From Vesta saturnalis (taxonomy: Eukaryota; Arthropoda; Insecta; Coleoptera; Lampyridae), in contig JARFJB010000754.1 in the NCBI GenBank assembly GCA_036346205.1, positions 1,791,001-1,855,000 on the forward strand: a stretch of 64,000 bases of DNA, read 5' to 3'. Under the pieces are notes generated by a model, which was not told the origin of the DNA, did not search any database, and saw only the letters and a program-made list of their open reading frames with translations. Shown here one piece after another: positions 22,043 through 33,357 of the stretch (positions are counted from its first letter, which is position 1; the number at the start of each line of letters is the position of its first letter). Made by a program: the position numbers and the translations under genes.

Positions 22043-23984
22043 GACAGGTGGTGAGTAAAATTGAATTTTTATTTTTTTTCTCAAATGTAAGTAAAGATGG
22101 AAACTTGAAATTTTGGAATTTCGTGCACTGTCAAAGGACTAACCACTGGTATTTTTTCAACATTTCTGTTACATTATAAGGGGGTGAAATTAGCAACCCG
22201 TAATTTATTTAATATCAAATCTTTTTTTCGAGATTTGTGAAATAAAAATGTTACTTAAAATCCCTCTTTATTTAAAAACATTTATTAATCATAAAGTTTT
22301 TTCCTAGAACCAATAGATTCTAAGAAAAAAAATAATACAGTGCCATGATTTTTATTCTTTATTAAATTAAACTGCGTATATTGTATTGAGAGTGTAAAAC
22401 AGTAAAGATGTAAAACGCAAAAATAAAATACGATTCATAATATATGTTGGAAATGACCACCTCCATCCAAAATACATGAACGTAGTCTACGTCTCATCAA
22501 TCGTCGAACACGTTCAAGTGTTTGACGCGTATTTCGTATAGTATCATACGCTATTTGAATACGATTGTTCAAATCATTGATATCAGGTATAGGTGTGTTG
22601 TAAACTAATGATTTAAGGTAACCCTAGAACCAGAAATCACATGGATTTAATTCTGGAGATCGAGGAGGCCCAGTACTGTGCCCCTTCTCGACCAATCCAA
22701 CGGTTGTGATAGGTTGCATCTAAACACCATCCTACATGAACCACAAGTTTTGTTTAATATTGAGTGGGATGTCCTCAAGTAGTTCAGGAAGATCATTTTC
22801 AAGAAAACTATAGTATTATGCGGGTTTTCGGCTGCCCATACGTGGTTATTATGAAAATTTATGATGGATACTCTTGAAAATTGTGCCTCATCCGTAAACA
22901 ATATGTTAGTTAGAAATTTAGGATTTCGTTGTATTTCATTGTAATTCATTCACAAAACGTATCTCGCGAAGGAAAATCTCGAAGTAAAAGAGCTTGAACA
23001 CGTTGGATGTGATAAGGATTGCTGTTCATTTAAAACTCGCCACCAGATGTGTGGCTGATATTTAGGGTGTTGACAATTTTTTTAGTGCTTGTTTCTGAGT
23101 GTTCATCAATTTCATCCAGAATATCTTGTTCTACCCTTACATTTCTAACTGTCCGGGAACGACCAGTGTTGATTGAATTTCTTGGTAAATTTCCAGTATA
23201 GGATAAGCGTTAGTGAATACGTACAAATACGGAATGATGAGGCGTCACTCGTTGCGGATATTTTCAGCATAAAGACGTCTAGCTTCTAGAGAATTACAGA
23301 CCATACATAAAATGTATATCGGTCATTTCAGGGCTTATGTACATGTTAAAAAATGAATAAATCAAACTAGTTACACAGACTTAACGCAAAAATAACAAAC
23401 AACAAACTTCCAAGTAAACTTCAATTTGTAACTATCAACAGAGTTTGACATTAGCCTACTAAAATTTGAATAAACATTAAGTATACACGAATGAATTGCC
23501 AAAGTGGCACCGCCTACTATTGCATAGCTTTAACTGTAATTAAAAACAATATCGCACAGGATATTGTATTTCATTTTTTTTTCTCCGAATCTATTGGTTC
23601 TAGGAAAAAACTTTTAAGAAATGTTTTTAAATAAACGGGATTTGAAGTAACATTTTTATTTTACAAAACTCAATCTCGAAAAAAAGATTTAATACTAAAT
23701 AAAGTAAGGGTTGTTAATTTCATCCCCTTATTATGTAACAGGAATGTTGAAAAAATACGGGTGGTTAGTCCTTTGCGAGTGCACGGAAATTACAAAATTT
23801 CAAGTTTCCATCTTTACTTTATTTTGAGAAAAAAAATTAAAAACTCAATTTTACTCACCACCTTTTAGGGGCGAAATCTCGGAAGGGGATAGGCTGAGGA
23901 AATTTTGTTATAGGAAAGACCCGTCATAATTTCATACGGGCAATTTCTTCCTGAATTTTTTCGCATGAATTTAGAAACACCCTA
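22043..23984 (-). mobile_element. Tc1/mariner element with long inverted arms, left end truncated
   Basis: Inverted arms at about 22043-22330 and 23590-23873 share GGTGGTGAGTAAAATTGA, ATGGAAACTTGAAATTT, GGACTAACCAC, AACATTTCTGTTACAT and AACCAATAGATTC. The right side continues about 110 bp further to a CACCCTATA end at 23984, which has no counterpart on the left, so the left tip was lost. A transposase pseudogene on the minus strand fills the middle. Confidence 0.75.
22444..23340 (-). pseudogene. Tc1/mariner transposase, nearly full length, degraded
   Basis: The minus strand starts with EMTDIHFMYGLCN followed by SLEARRLYAE, a typical N-terminal opening in this group. Many stops follow. From 22949 the frame is open and holds NPKFLTNILFTDEAQFSR, with the first catalytic Asp in FTDEA, then NHVWAAENPHNT. 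After more breaks the third-residue block reads GPPRSPELNPCDFWF near 22660. The C-terminal part reads VYNTPIPDINDLNNRIQIAY and RRLRSCILDGGGHFQHI, ending near 22444. The second Asp box (usually QDGAPPH) is not readable, because the sequence around 22690-22740 has drifted. The protein is clearly inactive. Confidence 0.8.
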
Positions 23985-23990
23985 TATATA

Positions 23991-25279
23991 CAGGGTATCC
24001 GGAAAAGATGCGCAAAAAATTTTGTTGCTGATTCTACATGAAAAATGAGTATGACAAGTTCCTATAACACTTTTTCGAAAACTCAAAAATAACGGATCTA
24101 CAGGGCGTCAAAGTTAGAATTAAAAAATAATTTTTTTGTAATAACTTTTTTATTGGTAATCCGGTTGTCTTAAAATTTGGTACACTTCTTACTTGTGATC
24201 TTTCCATCCACTTAATAACCTATAACTTTTGGTTTTCGGTTTTTGTGTGCAGTTTCCAAAATAAAAGGGCGCTTAAAATTACGCAAAAAGGTTTACTTGT
24301 TACATCTCTCAAAATAAGCCGTTTTCGAGAAAATCTACTTTTAAAATTGTCTTGCACGCTGTGAACAAGACCGCACTTGAAATTATTTTCAACGTTTTAA
24401 CACCCTTTTTTTTATAAAGACTCAAAATTTGACCTTCATCCTTTAATGTTTAAAGCTGGATACTCACGTGGACGAATCTCGCGACTTTTGGTATCACGTG
24501 ATGTGACGTGTTTTAAATAGACCGATCATGTGACAACTGTCAAAAGTCGCGAAATTTGCATATGCATATCACGTAGTTCACAACTCGTAAAATTACAATT
24601 GAGGTATGCACTAAGTATACCTTTTTTTGTGTGTTTTTATATGCTCTTTTGTCTCATGCACTAAAACTGATACAAAATCCGTAATAACGGATCTACAGGA
24701 TGAGTTCAAACATTTTATTACTGACAAAACATTTTAACACTCATTCCTACCCTTTACAATGTGTCAAAATTGCTTTTACATGTGTCCTCGTTGCCATAGA
24801 AACCATATCACTTGTTTCCACAGCACACCGTGTTAAAACGTTGAAAATAATTTAACGTGCGTTATTGTTCACAGCGTGCAAGACAATTTTCAAAGAAGGT
24901 TTTCAAAACGGCTTATTTTAGAGTAACAGTAAACCTTTTTGCGTAATTTTAAGCGCCCTTTTATTTTTGAAACTGTACACAAAAAACTGAAAAACCAAAA
25001 GTTATAAGTTATTAAGTAGATGGTAAGGTTGAGTTCATCCCCTTAGCAATATGGGACAAATGTCAACTTTTGACCAATAATCATAAGTAATAAGTGTACC
25101 AAATTTTAAAACAACCGGGTTACCAACAAAAAAGTTATTAAAAAAACATTATTTTTTAAATCTAACTTTGACGCCCTGTAGATCCGTTATTTTTGAGTTT
25201 TCGAAAAAGTGTTATAGGAACTCATTTTTTATGTAGAATCAGCAACTAAATTTTTTGCGTATCTTTTCCGGACACCCTG
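23991..25279. mobile_element. Palindromic CAGGGTATCCGG-ended element
   Basis: Left end CAGGGTATCCGGAAAAGATG and right end (reverse complement) CAGGGTGTCCGGAAAAGATA, each with TA outside. Arms of about 420 bp share TAACGGATCTACAGGGCGTC, AACTTTTTTATTGGTAA-like and GCGCTTAAAATTACGCAAAA motifs, and GTCTTGCACGCTGTGAACAA. The centre (about 24440-24830) is non-coding and holds a smaller inverted repeat. No transposase is visible, so this is a large MITE. Confidence 0.85.
24470..24590. repeat. Small inverted repeat nested in the palindrome centre
   Basis: TCTCGCGACTTTTGGTATCA and its near inverse TGACAACTGTCAAAAGTCGC flank about 40 bp, with CACGTGA motifs inside. It may be a separate MITE inserted in the middle of the larger palindrome. 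Confidence 0.5.
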
Positions 25280-25309
25280 TATGTGTATATATATATATGG
25301 TTGATTTTA

Positions 25310-25490
25310 GGTTTCCGCGAGTGTAGTATGAAACACTATCGTTTATCCGGGCGTTGTCTCGCGTCTGCTGGTGATGTTTCTGACTCCTGCCAGTACAAAA
25401 ACGACGTTTCGGCAAAGTCTCATTTGCCATTTTCAAGTTTTCTCCTTCTCCAACTGATTAGTTCGGCTCCGTGTTCCTCGAATCGATTCG
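25310..25490 (-). repeat. Possible Penelope-like 3' tail remnant
   Basis: On the minus strand the phrases AAAATGGCAAATGAGACTTT and GCCGAAACGTCGTTTTTGTA resemble the conserved ending seen near the 3' side of some Penelope-like elements (a hinge sequence followed by GAAACGTCG). The rest is not recognisable. The assignment rests on this short motif only. Confidence 0.3.
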
Positions 25491-25502
25491 AGTAACACGG
25501 AG

Positions 25503-25539
<37 letters not shown>
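25503..25539. repeat. (TA)n microsatellite
   Basis: About 18 TA units. Sequence beginning GGGTGCGGCATTAG follows directly and may be the end of another repeat element that inserted in the TA tract. Confidence 0.95.
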
Positions 25540-25543
<4 letters not shown>

Positions 25544-25913
25544 GCGGCATTAGTGCGCAAGTACGATATTAAAGGAGATATCAAAAAGTTATTCACAAAA
25601 TTATAGGCAATTCAAACTTCACATTATAAAATTATTTTCGTTATTTACAGGGGTTACAATTACCAGGTGAACCAAACATATTTTTAAATGGGACATCCTT
25701 ATATTATTTCAAATTTAGATTAACCTATTTTCATACTTTCAATATAGGGTTTCATTACGTTATCAGTATTTTAAAAGTTTGGTCAATTGTACACGAAAGT
25801 CATTCTCATTTCAACGTCCTGTATAACAGAACAACCTAACAATATTTAATTTCCATGCATTAACCTTTTGACATCCAGGTACAGTGTTCCATAAGTGTTA
25901 TTTCTTTATTATT

Positions 25914-26355
25914 GCACCAATTGAATATAGAACGCGCCAAAACTCGAACACATGATTTTGTCAATTTTTTCAGATGGAAATATACCGTTCTTTCGTCAAT
26001 TTGTGAGATATTTTCAATTTAATAACAGAAAGAGATTTTTTTTTTAAACTTCTATTATATATTATAACAAGTTAGCCGTGATTAATTTTATAAGAATTTT
26101 GTCTTAATAACCGATGTTTTTTTAATTTTTTATAATAATTTGTCACACTTTTATTTGTTCACGGCTAACTTGTTATAATAGAAATTAAAAAAAAATCTTT
26201 CTGTTTTAAATTGAAAGTGTCTCAGAAATTAACGATTTTAGCTATGTGCTTAATAAAAATGAAAGAGCATAAAGTGTATTTTCACTTTTTAAAATAAAAT
26301 ACAGGGTGATTCATTTGAAAAATTGACAAAATCGCTCTATATTCAATTTGGTGCT
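25914..26355. repeat. Rearranged inverted-repeat element with CAGGGTG end
   Basis: Two arms share TATAACAAGTTAGCCGTG, AACAGAAAGA and TTTTCAATTTAA (about 25998-26075 and 26160-26235). A second pair, GCACCAATTGAATATAGA at 25914 and its inverse near 26355, flanks these. CAGGGTGATTCATTTG occurs inside at 26303. The layout suggests one CAGGGTG-type element inserted in or joined to another inverted-repeat element. No coding sequence is visible. Confidence 0.5.
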
Positions 26356-26374
26356 AATTAATTGGAAATAAGTA

Positions 26375-26496
26375 AACGTACATACGTACATACGTACATA
26401 CGTACATACGTACATACGTACATACGTACATACGTACATACGTGCATACGTGCATACGTGCATACGTGCATACGTACATACGTACGTACGTACATA
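26375..26496. repeat. 8-bp (ACGTACAT)n tandem repeat
   Basis: About 15 units, with an interior block in which the unit reads ACGTGCAT. The repeat is open in several frames on both strands, but these frames are artefacts of the repeat. Confidence 0.95.
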
Positions 26497-28680
26497 CCTC
26501 TGAAGCCAAATCCCATTTTTCCCGTTGTACCCTTTAGGCATCACCCTCGGATCACAAATTGTACCGCGGGAAAATCATGCATTTCTCTCCTTTGATGTAT
26601 AATATGCTATTCATTATTTAAATTAATACATTTACTACAACGGTCCGGCACCTTCTACTACTTCTTCGTTTGAAGAAAGTGTAAGTTTTTTTTCCCTCTT
26701 TTTTTAATTAAGGAAGTAGATATTGGTTCTAATGATATAAGTTTGTCGAACAAGAGAAGTGGTGAAGCATTTCAAAGCGTATGTTATCATTGATAATTAT
26801 GTGCAGGCCTCATTGTTTTACAAAAGTAAAACACATTTAGTTAATTTTACCGGGTCATTTTTTATCTGTTTCTCGCAAAGATATTAATAAGGTGAAATAT
26901 AAGATGGAATATATTCTCCAGTTACTAATTTTGGTTATAATAGGAAAACGGTTATAACGTGATTTAAGAAAAGAGGATGTTTGTCAAAACGCATACAGAT
27001 GGACCGAGACGCTGCCACACTTCTGGTCAGGATTCAGGCGTTTAGGAATCCATTATGAAGAAATTATTTTCATGACCAAAGTGACCCATACGTTCCTAAG
27101 AAACTTTTAGTGCTTCAGCTGTATGTTTTATACAGCGACCCAATTTTTCACAGGTGTATAGGAAAGACAAAGGTTACTATTTTACATGTTTTCGTAAATG
27201 TCTATTCTTTAATCTTTTGAGAACTACGACTAATGTTTGATCGATACTCAATTTTATAAATTTTTAAATTTTTGGTATCTTGAAGTTTTTTTGCATAGCC
27301 AGGCGCCAGTAGATATCAATACGCCGTCGTACTTGTAATTACTGTATTTAGATATTTTCCTGAATCGATAAAATTATCTATTTAAAGCAAACTACGTTTT
27401 TTTTATTATGGATGCGTGGTTTTTATTATTTGTATGTTTTATGTTGCTATTTAAAACCTACTTAGAAATACATTGTTTATTAATATAATCTTTAATTTAT
27501 TGCATATTGTTAACAACAATAACTATTGTATTTTCATTTTTATATAAAGTTGCTTAGTTGAACGCAGTATTGAAGTTCATTCATACTGCGGTTTTCAACC
27601 ATGAACGCAAATACTACGTCAATTTCCTATCATATAACAAATAAATCTTATATGTGTTTTTTAATCCTTCATTTATTTTATTTATAGGCTTTTATCCAAG
27701 ATTTGCATTATGAGTGAGTGCTACATGTACTTAAATAATTTGCTAACACCAGTTTTTTTGCAATTTATTTTTAGGATCCCTTTTTTTCGTGTACTGTTTT
27801 TATTTAATTTTAAACGCTCGTAATTTTTCACTCAAATACTTGAAGTTTATTTTCGTATGTAACATTGTAAGTTTTTCTGTTGCAAGGATTTCTAAGATAT
27901 ATTATTTTTGTATATTTGAACATCACTTTTACCTCGTTGCGCATTTTTCATATTACATATTTACATGTAAAATCTTATATATTAAGCCTCATCCTTTAAC
28001 CTTTAGTTAACGAATTTATCCACCTGATAGAAGCCATCATTATCATCAAAGTAATTATAAACGTCATCAAAAGAAAACAAGAAGGTAAATTTTAGATTCT
28101 ACTGTTTTGTACAAGTTAAATGCGTTTTGAGGATGAACCCCCACTACCTTAATACATGCAAACAAAAAATATTTTTAATATAAAATATTTGGGAGTACGT
28201 GTTTGATGGTTCCCTAAAAAAATAATTATAAAATTATTTTGATAACAGTAGCTTTAGAGTAGTTGAATAAACGTTGAAAAGCATGAAACTTTCTAAATTC
28301 ACAGCATGTTTTTCTTTGCATCGGCAGTAATGAAATTGATAGTTCTGAAACAATACGTAATTCACTTCGTCCTGTCGGTTTTATATTTTAAAAAAGGTTA
28401 TTGTCAAACGTTCTATAACATTTGTAAAATTTATATTGTCGCCCTTTTAAAAAATGATGATTATTCTGCACTTATAATGCAGAATATAAAATGACCAATG
28501 AGAAATTTTTTAAATTGTAATCATGAAGTTTAATAAAAAGTTGTTATTTAAGCAACCTGGTTGGTATGTGTTCAATAGATGTATCATAAAGCTAAATATT
28601 TTATGAATTTCATTGCAGATATGTAATTTGCGGTTACAATAACATGTACAATTTCTTTCAGTACTATTTTGAATTGAACA
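26497..28680. other. Non-coding stretch with no recognised gene
   Basis: I found no transposon ends or known protein motifs in these 2.2 kb. A TATATAAA at 27541 lies 60 bp before a short frame (27601-27690, 29 codons), and a good-looking 3' splice site (TTTTTTTGCAATTTATTTTTAG) ends near 27774. These are weak hints only, and I do not call a gene. Confidence 0.35.
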
Positions 28681-28682
28681 TA

Positions 28683-29696
28683 CGAGCGCAGTTTGATAAG
28701 TAAATGACTTTTTGATTTTACCGGGCGGTTATTTTAAATGCAACACTTCTCCCGGCAGATGTCATCTATTAATCGACTACTGTCAAATTTTGAGCAAACT
28801 GCGTCATTTAGTTTGTGTTTGATCGCCATTAAAAGCAGATAACCTCGTGAATTTCAACGAAAATGGAAAAAAGTAAATTTCGTTTGCTGATTATAAGCAT
28901 TATATTTTGCCTAAAAAACCATCACCGTAACCAATGAAAGGCTTGATAAATACTATTGGAACTGCATCATCAATTTCAATGGTTAAGAAGTGGTTTACTG
29001 AGTTCCGTTGTGGTCGTACCAGCACAAGTGACGCCAAACGTTCAGGTCGCCCAAAAGTGGTTGTCACGCCAGGAATCGTCGATAAAATCCATGGAATGAT
29101 ATTGGACGATCGTAGAATGGAAGTGCGTGAGGTGACTTTGGCTATATGCATCTGAACTAAGTGGGTACATCACATTTTACATGAATATTTGAATATGGAA
29201 AAGCTATCGGCGCGATGGGTGCCGCGATTGCTCATACTCGACCATAAGCTCAACCGTGTAACCACTTCAAAGGAGTGTTTCGCGATCTTCAGACGCAGTC
29301 CGAACGAGTTTTTGCGACGTTTCGTTACTGTGGACGAAACATCGATCCATCACAACACACCCGAGACCAAGAAACAATCAAGACAGTGGGTTCCTCCGGA
29401 TTAACGTGCACCAAAGAAGGCCAAGGTGAATCTGCCGACCACCAAGGTCATGGCGACTATATCCTGTCTCCAAACCTGCAGAAATGACTGGACGTTAAGA
29501 GATTTGAGTCAACACTGAAACAAAGCCCTATTTTGAGCGCCTCGAGAAAACCTATTATTTGGAAGGAATACAAAATTGGAAAACCGCTGGACTAAATGTA
29601 TGGAGCTAAAAGGAGACTATGTTGAAAAATAAAATGCTTATTTGCCTAAAAAAAATCTCTTATTCAAAAAGTCACTGACTTATCAAACTGCTCTCG
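28683..29696 (+). mobile_element. mariner element, internally deleted, both TIRs present
   Basis: The left end reads CGAGCGCAGTTTGATAAGTA and the right end, reverse complemented, reads CGAGAGCAGTTTGATAAGTC. The similarity runs about 33 bp (to GTGACTTTTTG), and TA flanks both ends (28681-28682 and 29697-29698). At 1014 bp it is about 300 bp shorter than a full mariner. The missing part is the catalytic core of the transposase. Confidence 0.9.
28863..29632 (+). pseudogene. mariner transposase, core deleted
   Basis: The start ATG at 28863 opens MEKSKFRLLI, then a frame change. The next open part (28934-29155) carries SISMVKKWFTEFRCGRTST and AKRSGRPKVV, the DNA-binding region. The third part (29189-29404) carries MEKLSARWVPRLLILDH and VTVDETSIHHNTPETKKQ with the first catalytic Asp. 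Shortly after VMAT-like sequence near 29450 the frame jumps to the last codons, NRWTKC, MELKGDYVEK and a stop at 29630-29632. The segments with the second and third Asp are absent. It differs from the mariner at 2407-3690 in TIR sequence, so it is a separate lineage. Confidence 0.85.
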
Positions 29697-29949
29697 TATT
29701 TAGAATGGTAAGTGAGCATTTTATAACGTTTGTATATTATTGTAGAACACCGTTCTTTAACTTATCTCCACCATTTTTCTGAAAATCACTCATCTTCTGA
29801 AATACTAATTAAAACTAAAATTTTGGAACACAAAGGTTTAATTTATAAAGTTCAATTTGTGAAAGGTCATCTTGTAAATGACCAATAATAACAGAATAAT
29901 GCTGAACATAAGCTGGTAACATGTTTTTTTAATGTTGGTATTCTGAACA

Positions 29950-30290
29950 GGATTAACTAACGTGCTAAATACACGAGAACACTTAGAAGGGTACATATGG
30001 ATTTTAGACTGCTAAGATAAGCCTATGAACGACGACCTTCAATTTTTGATGTCATAAGTGAGTGGAAAACAGGAACTAAGATTATTCCATAGTTTAGACG
30101 CCGTGTAAAAGAACGTGGACTGCGCCCATTTGGTACGACAAATTGAAATTTCTTTTGCATATGATGTGAATGAGTGAATCGAGTATTCCTAGCAAAGAGG
30201 GCCCTAGAATAAGATAATGCAACAGTACAATAGCCGTTGTAATATCGGTCGCACAAAGACTGCCCACTTACTGAATTTTGGTACGGTAGT
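29950..30290 (-). pseudogene. LINE ORF2 C-terminal remnant
   Basis: The minus-strand frame 30256-30023 reads CDRYYNGYCTVALSYS, then ARNTRFTHSHHMQKKFQFVV and PNGRSPRSFTRR. This has the layout of the C-terminus of CR1/Jockey-like ORF2 proteins, where a short YYNG-C motif is followed by a TR-S segment, a basic RT-R-F motif and a LWN-LP segment. The LWN-LP part is readable only after a frame change. No polyA or target duplication was found, so the ends are approximate. The RT core is missing. Confidence 0.45.
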
Positions 30291-30718
30291 ATTTAATTGA
30301 CCGTGATTGATGAAATTGCAAATAACTCGTAAACCGTTCACTTTATCAACTTCAACCAAGAGGACCAAATTTACAGAAAGTTGAATAACGGACCCAAAAA
30401 AGTCACCAAAATACCTGAAAAATTACACACAAAGAAGTTAGAATAGAAAGTATACAGGAACAGTGTGAAAACTAATACTTCCAGTCCATTCATAGATAAT
30501 CAAACCAGAAAAATCTTCGTCAATAAAGAAATAATTTTCATTGCGGATAGTATTTTGAAATTCCTAAAGGTTTTCGAGTTATTTGCGAAAAACGATTTTC
30601 AAAATTCAACTTTGAGGGCCTGTCACTTTGTAGCCACACATTTTAGAGAAAAATTTTATCTGACTTTTCGTCTTCAATTTATGTGTAGAATATACAGTTG
30701 AAGCATGAGTACGTTTTT

Positions 30719-30732
30719 GTTGTGTGTGTGTG

Positions 30733-30811
<79 letters not shown>
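30719..30811. repeat. (GT)n(TA)n microsatellite
   Basis: A short GT run is followed by about 38 TA units. The sequence ACAGGGTGATTTATAG follows at once, so a CAGGGTG-ended element may have inserted at the edge of the TA tract. Confidence 0.95.
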
Positions 30812-30813
<2 letters not shown>

Positions 30814-31019
30814 CAGGGTGATTTATAGTAGGTGTACAAAAGTTTGACATCGTATTCGGGAAGTCATTTTAAATAATACTAGTGCCATCTCCGTAGTTTT
30901 TATCATTTACTGTATTTTAAGTCCGTAACCTATATCCAGAACAGTTTCAACATTTTGTGTTCAAGTTGAAAATTCGATTCTTCTAATAGCACGAATGTTT
31001 TAGAAACAATATAATTCCA

Positions 31020-31071
31020 CATTTTTTTATCATAAATATGTTTCTCAACGCGTTTCATTATCAAAAAAAAA

Positions 31072-31072
<1 letters not shown>
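31020..31072. repeat. Penelope-like tail fragment
   Basis: The stretch ATTCCACATTTTTTTATCAT AAATATG followed by TTCTCAACGCGTTTCATTAT matches sequence at 57245-57310 and, inverted, at 58270-58335, which are the outer ends of the GIY-YIG-bearing palindrome. This is therefore a short third copy of that repeat end. Confidence 0.5.

Positions 31073-31131
<59 letters not shown>
31073..31131. repeat. (TA)n microsatellite
   Basis: About 26 TA units. Confidence 0.95.
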
Positions 31132-31489
31132 CAAGCATTTATGGTAACATCTACGCTTCTAAAACAATTAATTTGTCTTTTTTATTACATAATTTTAATT
31201 TTATTTTGTGAAGTCATAAGCTGATTATTTATACTAGTAAATATTAATGAGATATATATTTATTTACTATTGGTTCTGTATTAACTGGGTAAACGTTTTT
31301 GATAGATAATTTGTATTCTTGTTTTTTGACTATAGCGTCGATTATATTTGAAACGTAACCATTTGCTTGTGCAATTTATTTTTAATTGATATTTCTTTAT
31401 TGAAATTTGTTTGGTTTAATGGTAATGACATTGCTCTTTAATGGTGACACGAATAGTTTGGAATTGTTATGTCTGTATGTTTACCGACG

Positions 31490-31785
31490 TAGTTGGACCT
31501 GTGGTAACACAATCTATTTGGCATTCGGGAGGTAACGGGTTCGGTCCCGCTTACCATTTACCTTGTATAAATATTTTTTGAAGGGTTTTCCTCATACACA
31601 TATAGCGGCATGATGACTGCGTATACGCACATTATATGCGGCTATTCAAGCGAATGCTTTTGTAGTATCTTTCCCCTCAAAACCATAATTCCATTTCTTC
31701 GGATCCTATCCTGACCGCACCCATCTTTAATTCCACCATTGCGAATGGAACACATTTCTTTTTCTTTTTCCTGTATGTGTATGGA
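31490..31785 (+). mobile_element. tRNA-derived SINE, copy 2
   Basis: Plus-strand copy of the family at 20449-20750. The head contains GACCTGTGGTAACACAATC, where an A box would be expected, then GCATTCGGGAGGTAACGGGT and the B-box-like GGTTCGGTCCC. The body contains GCGGCTATTCAAGCGAATGC, ATCCTATCCTGACCGCACCC and TTCCACCATTGCG, and the tail ends in TTTCTTTTTCTTTTTCCTG. It is the most complete copy in the window. Confidence 0.75.
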
Positions 31786-32259
31786 GAATTGAAATTTGTT
31801 GTGTGTATTACCTTTTATGATTAAATCTAGAAAATTGTCTCTATTTTTTTTTTCTTTGCCTAGTGTAAATTTTATGTTAAGAATTAAACTGTTAATATCA
31901 ATTAATTAATAAAATCTGGATGAACTATAAAGGCATGCTAAAATATCATCAACCAAATTAATTATCTGTAAAGATTTAGCTAAAGTTGCCCGTTTTTTTT
32001 GTTATTCTATGTGAAGTAATTTTGATTAACCCAGAGATCAAATAATTGAATTATCTCCATTCATGTAACGGGTTTCTCGAACAATTTTGCTATACCTTTT
32101 GCATAAGGTTTTTTGTCTAGCTCCTCAAATAAAGTGACGGGGAAGTGCTAACTCTCTTTTAAAATAAAATTTGATAATTTAAGGAATTTTAACAAACTTA
32201 GAAGAACGTTTTATTGCTCTCTAATCTGTGATATAAACTATGCCTTTATAGTTATCAGT

Positions 32260-32890
32260 ATGGTTAATAGATGGAACGTGTTGCGGTTTGAGATGAAAAT
32301 GTCAGACAGCTGGAAACTGCTTTACGTGCAAATAGGCATAAGATAGAGAATTTCCTCAGATGTTTACTTACAGCATTGGAACTGTTCATTGCCTAATTCA
32401 GAGTCGTGATTATCACATAGTTGCGTCTCAGAGGATTCCGGGATTACTTATTAATGAACAGATGAATTTGCGTGGAAGTATTCACAATCATCGAAGCCTA
32501 AAAAATTTCGGTGTCAACCTTCGGCAGGAAAAATAATGGTAACCGTATATTTTTCATTACGAGGAATGGTGTCGGTGAATTTTAAAGAACCTGGTGTTAA
32601 CATCAGATCACAAGTGGTATCATTCTTTTGCATGAGAATGCTCGACACCACTTCGCTCAGACGGTATAAGATCTGCTTAGGTGCATGAGATTCCATACAG
32701 TCCCGATTTGTCTCCGTGTGATTTGCATGTATTTGGCCCATTAAAACACTCTCGAAAAAGGCGTCGGATAAATTCGGACGGATAGATAGAAATTTCGGTT
32801 AGGGAATGGTTCCATCAACAATCGAAAACATTTGTTTCAGTGCGGTATTTATAGATTAATTAAACAATACGACTCATGTTTTAATGTTAA
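32260..32890 (+). pseudogene. Fossil mariner-like transposase (irritans-like style)
   Basis: No single frame stays open, but pieces in shifting plus-strand frames fit one mariner-like protein: ENVRQLETALRANR near 32300; RIPGLLINEQMNLR near 32430; SAGKIMVT near 32525; GVNIRSQV-like sequence near 32595; ILLHENARHHFAQTV with the second-Asp box changed to HENAR; then PICLRVICMYLAH in place of SPDLSPCDFHVFGPLK; and finally NVNEDF near 32890. TIRs were not identified. The decay is much heavier than in the mariners at 2.4, 28.7 and 38.2 kb, so this insertion is probably the oldest of them. Confidence 0.6.
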
Positions 32891-33357
32891 TGAAGATTTC
32901 TTTCAGATTTGTTGAACGTGTTTTTGTTGAACAACCGTAGTAGATGAGGTTTATGGTCAAAGCAGCCTTACTGCAACGTGTTAACTTAATCGTGTTTGAT
33001 TACACAAATTTTTTTCACAATGCCAATATCAAACGCAAAATTATTTCATATGCTGCAGTGTTTTTTGAATGCATGCAGAATGCAACTGTTGCTACAAGGA
33101 TTAGATACACTTGCAATTGTTTTTCAACCATTACAATTTTGTAAATATTTTTGGTTTAAAAAAATGGTAGAGATGTGAGGCTCGCTTTTTAAAATGTTTG
33201 AGAGAAATTCATTCATTAAATCACCCTTTCAATACTATGGTTAATAAATTATATTGAAAACTAAAAAGAAACGGTTTAAGTGGCAGATTAAACAAGAAAT
33301 CTTTCCAAAGATCGAGTTTATTAAAATCCTTTATTGCTAAATGAAATTGTCCATTAA

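Noticed and set aside
26375..26496. Regular short repeats as a CRISPR array
   Set aside because: The unit is a plain 8-bp tandem repeat without spacers, and the DNA is eukaryotic in character.
26311..26595. Overlapping open frames on both strands with TY/RT-rich repeats
   Set aside because: Both are translations of the 8-bp ACGTACAT tandem repeat, which has no stop in several frames.
27541..28010. TATA box, short frame and splice-acceptor pattern as a small secreted-protein gene
   Set aside because: The first frame has 29 codons, the TATA to initiator-like distance is off, and neither frame resembles a known peptide.
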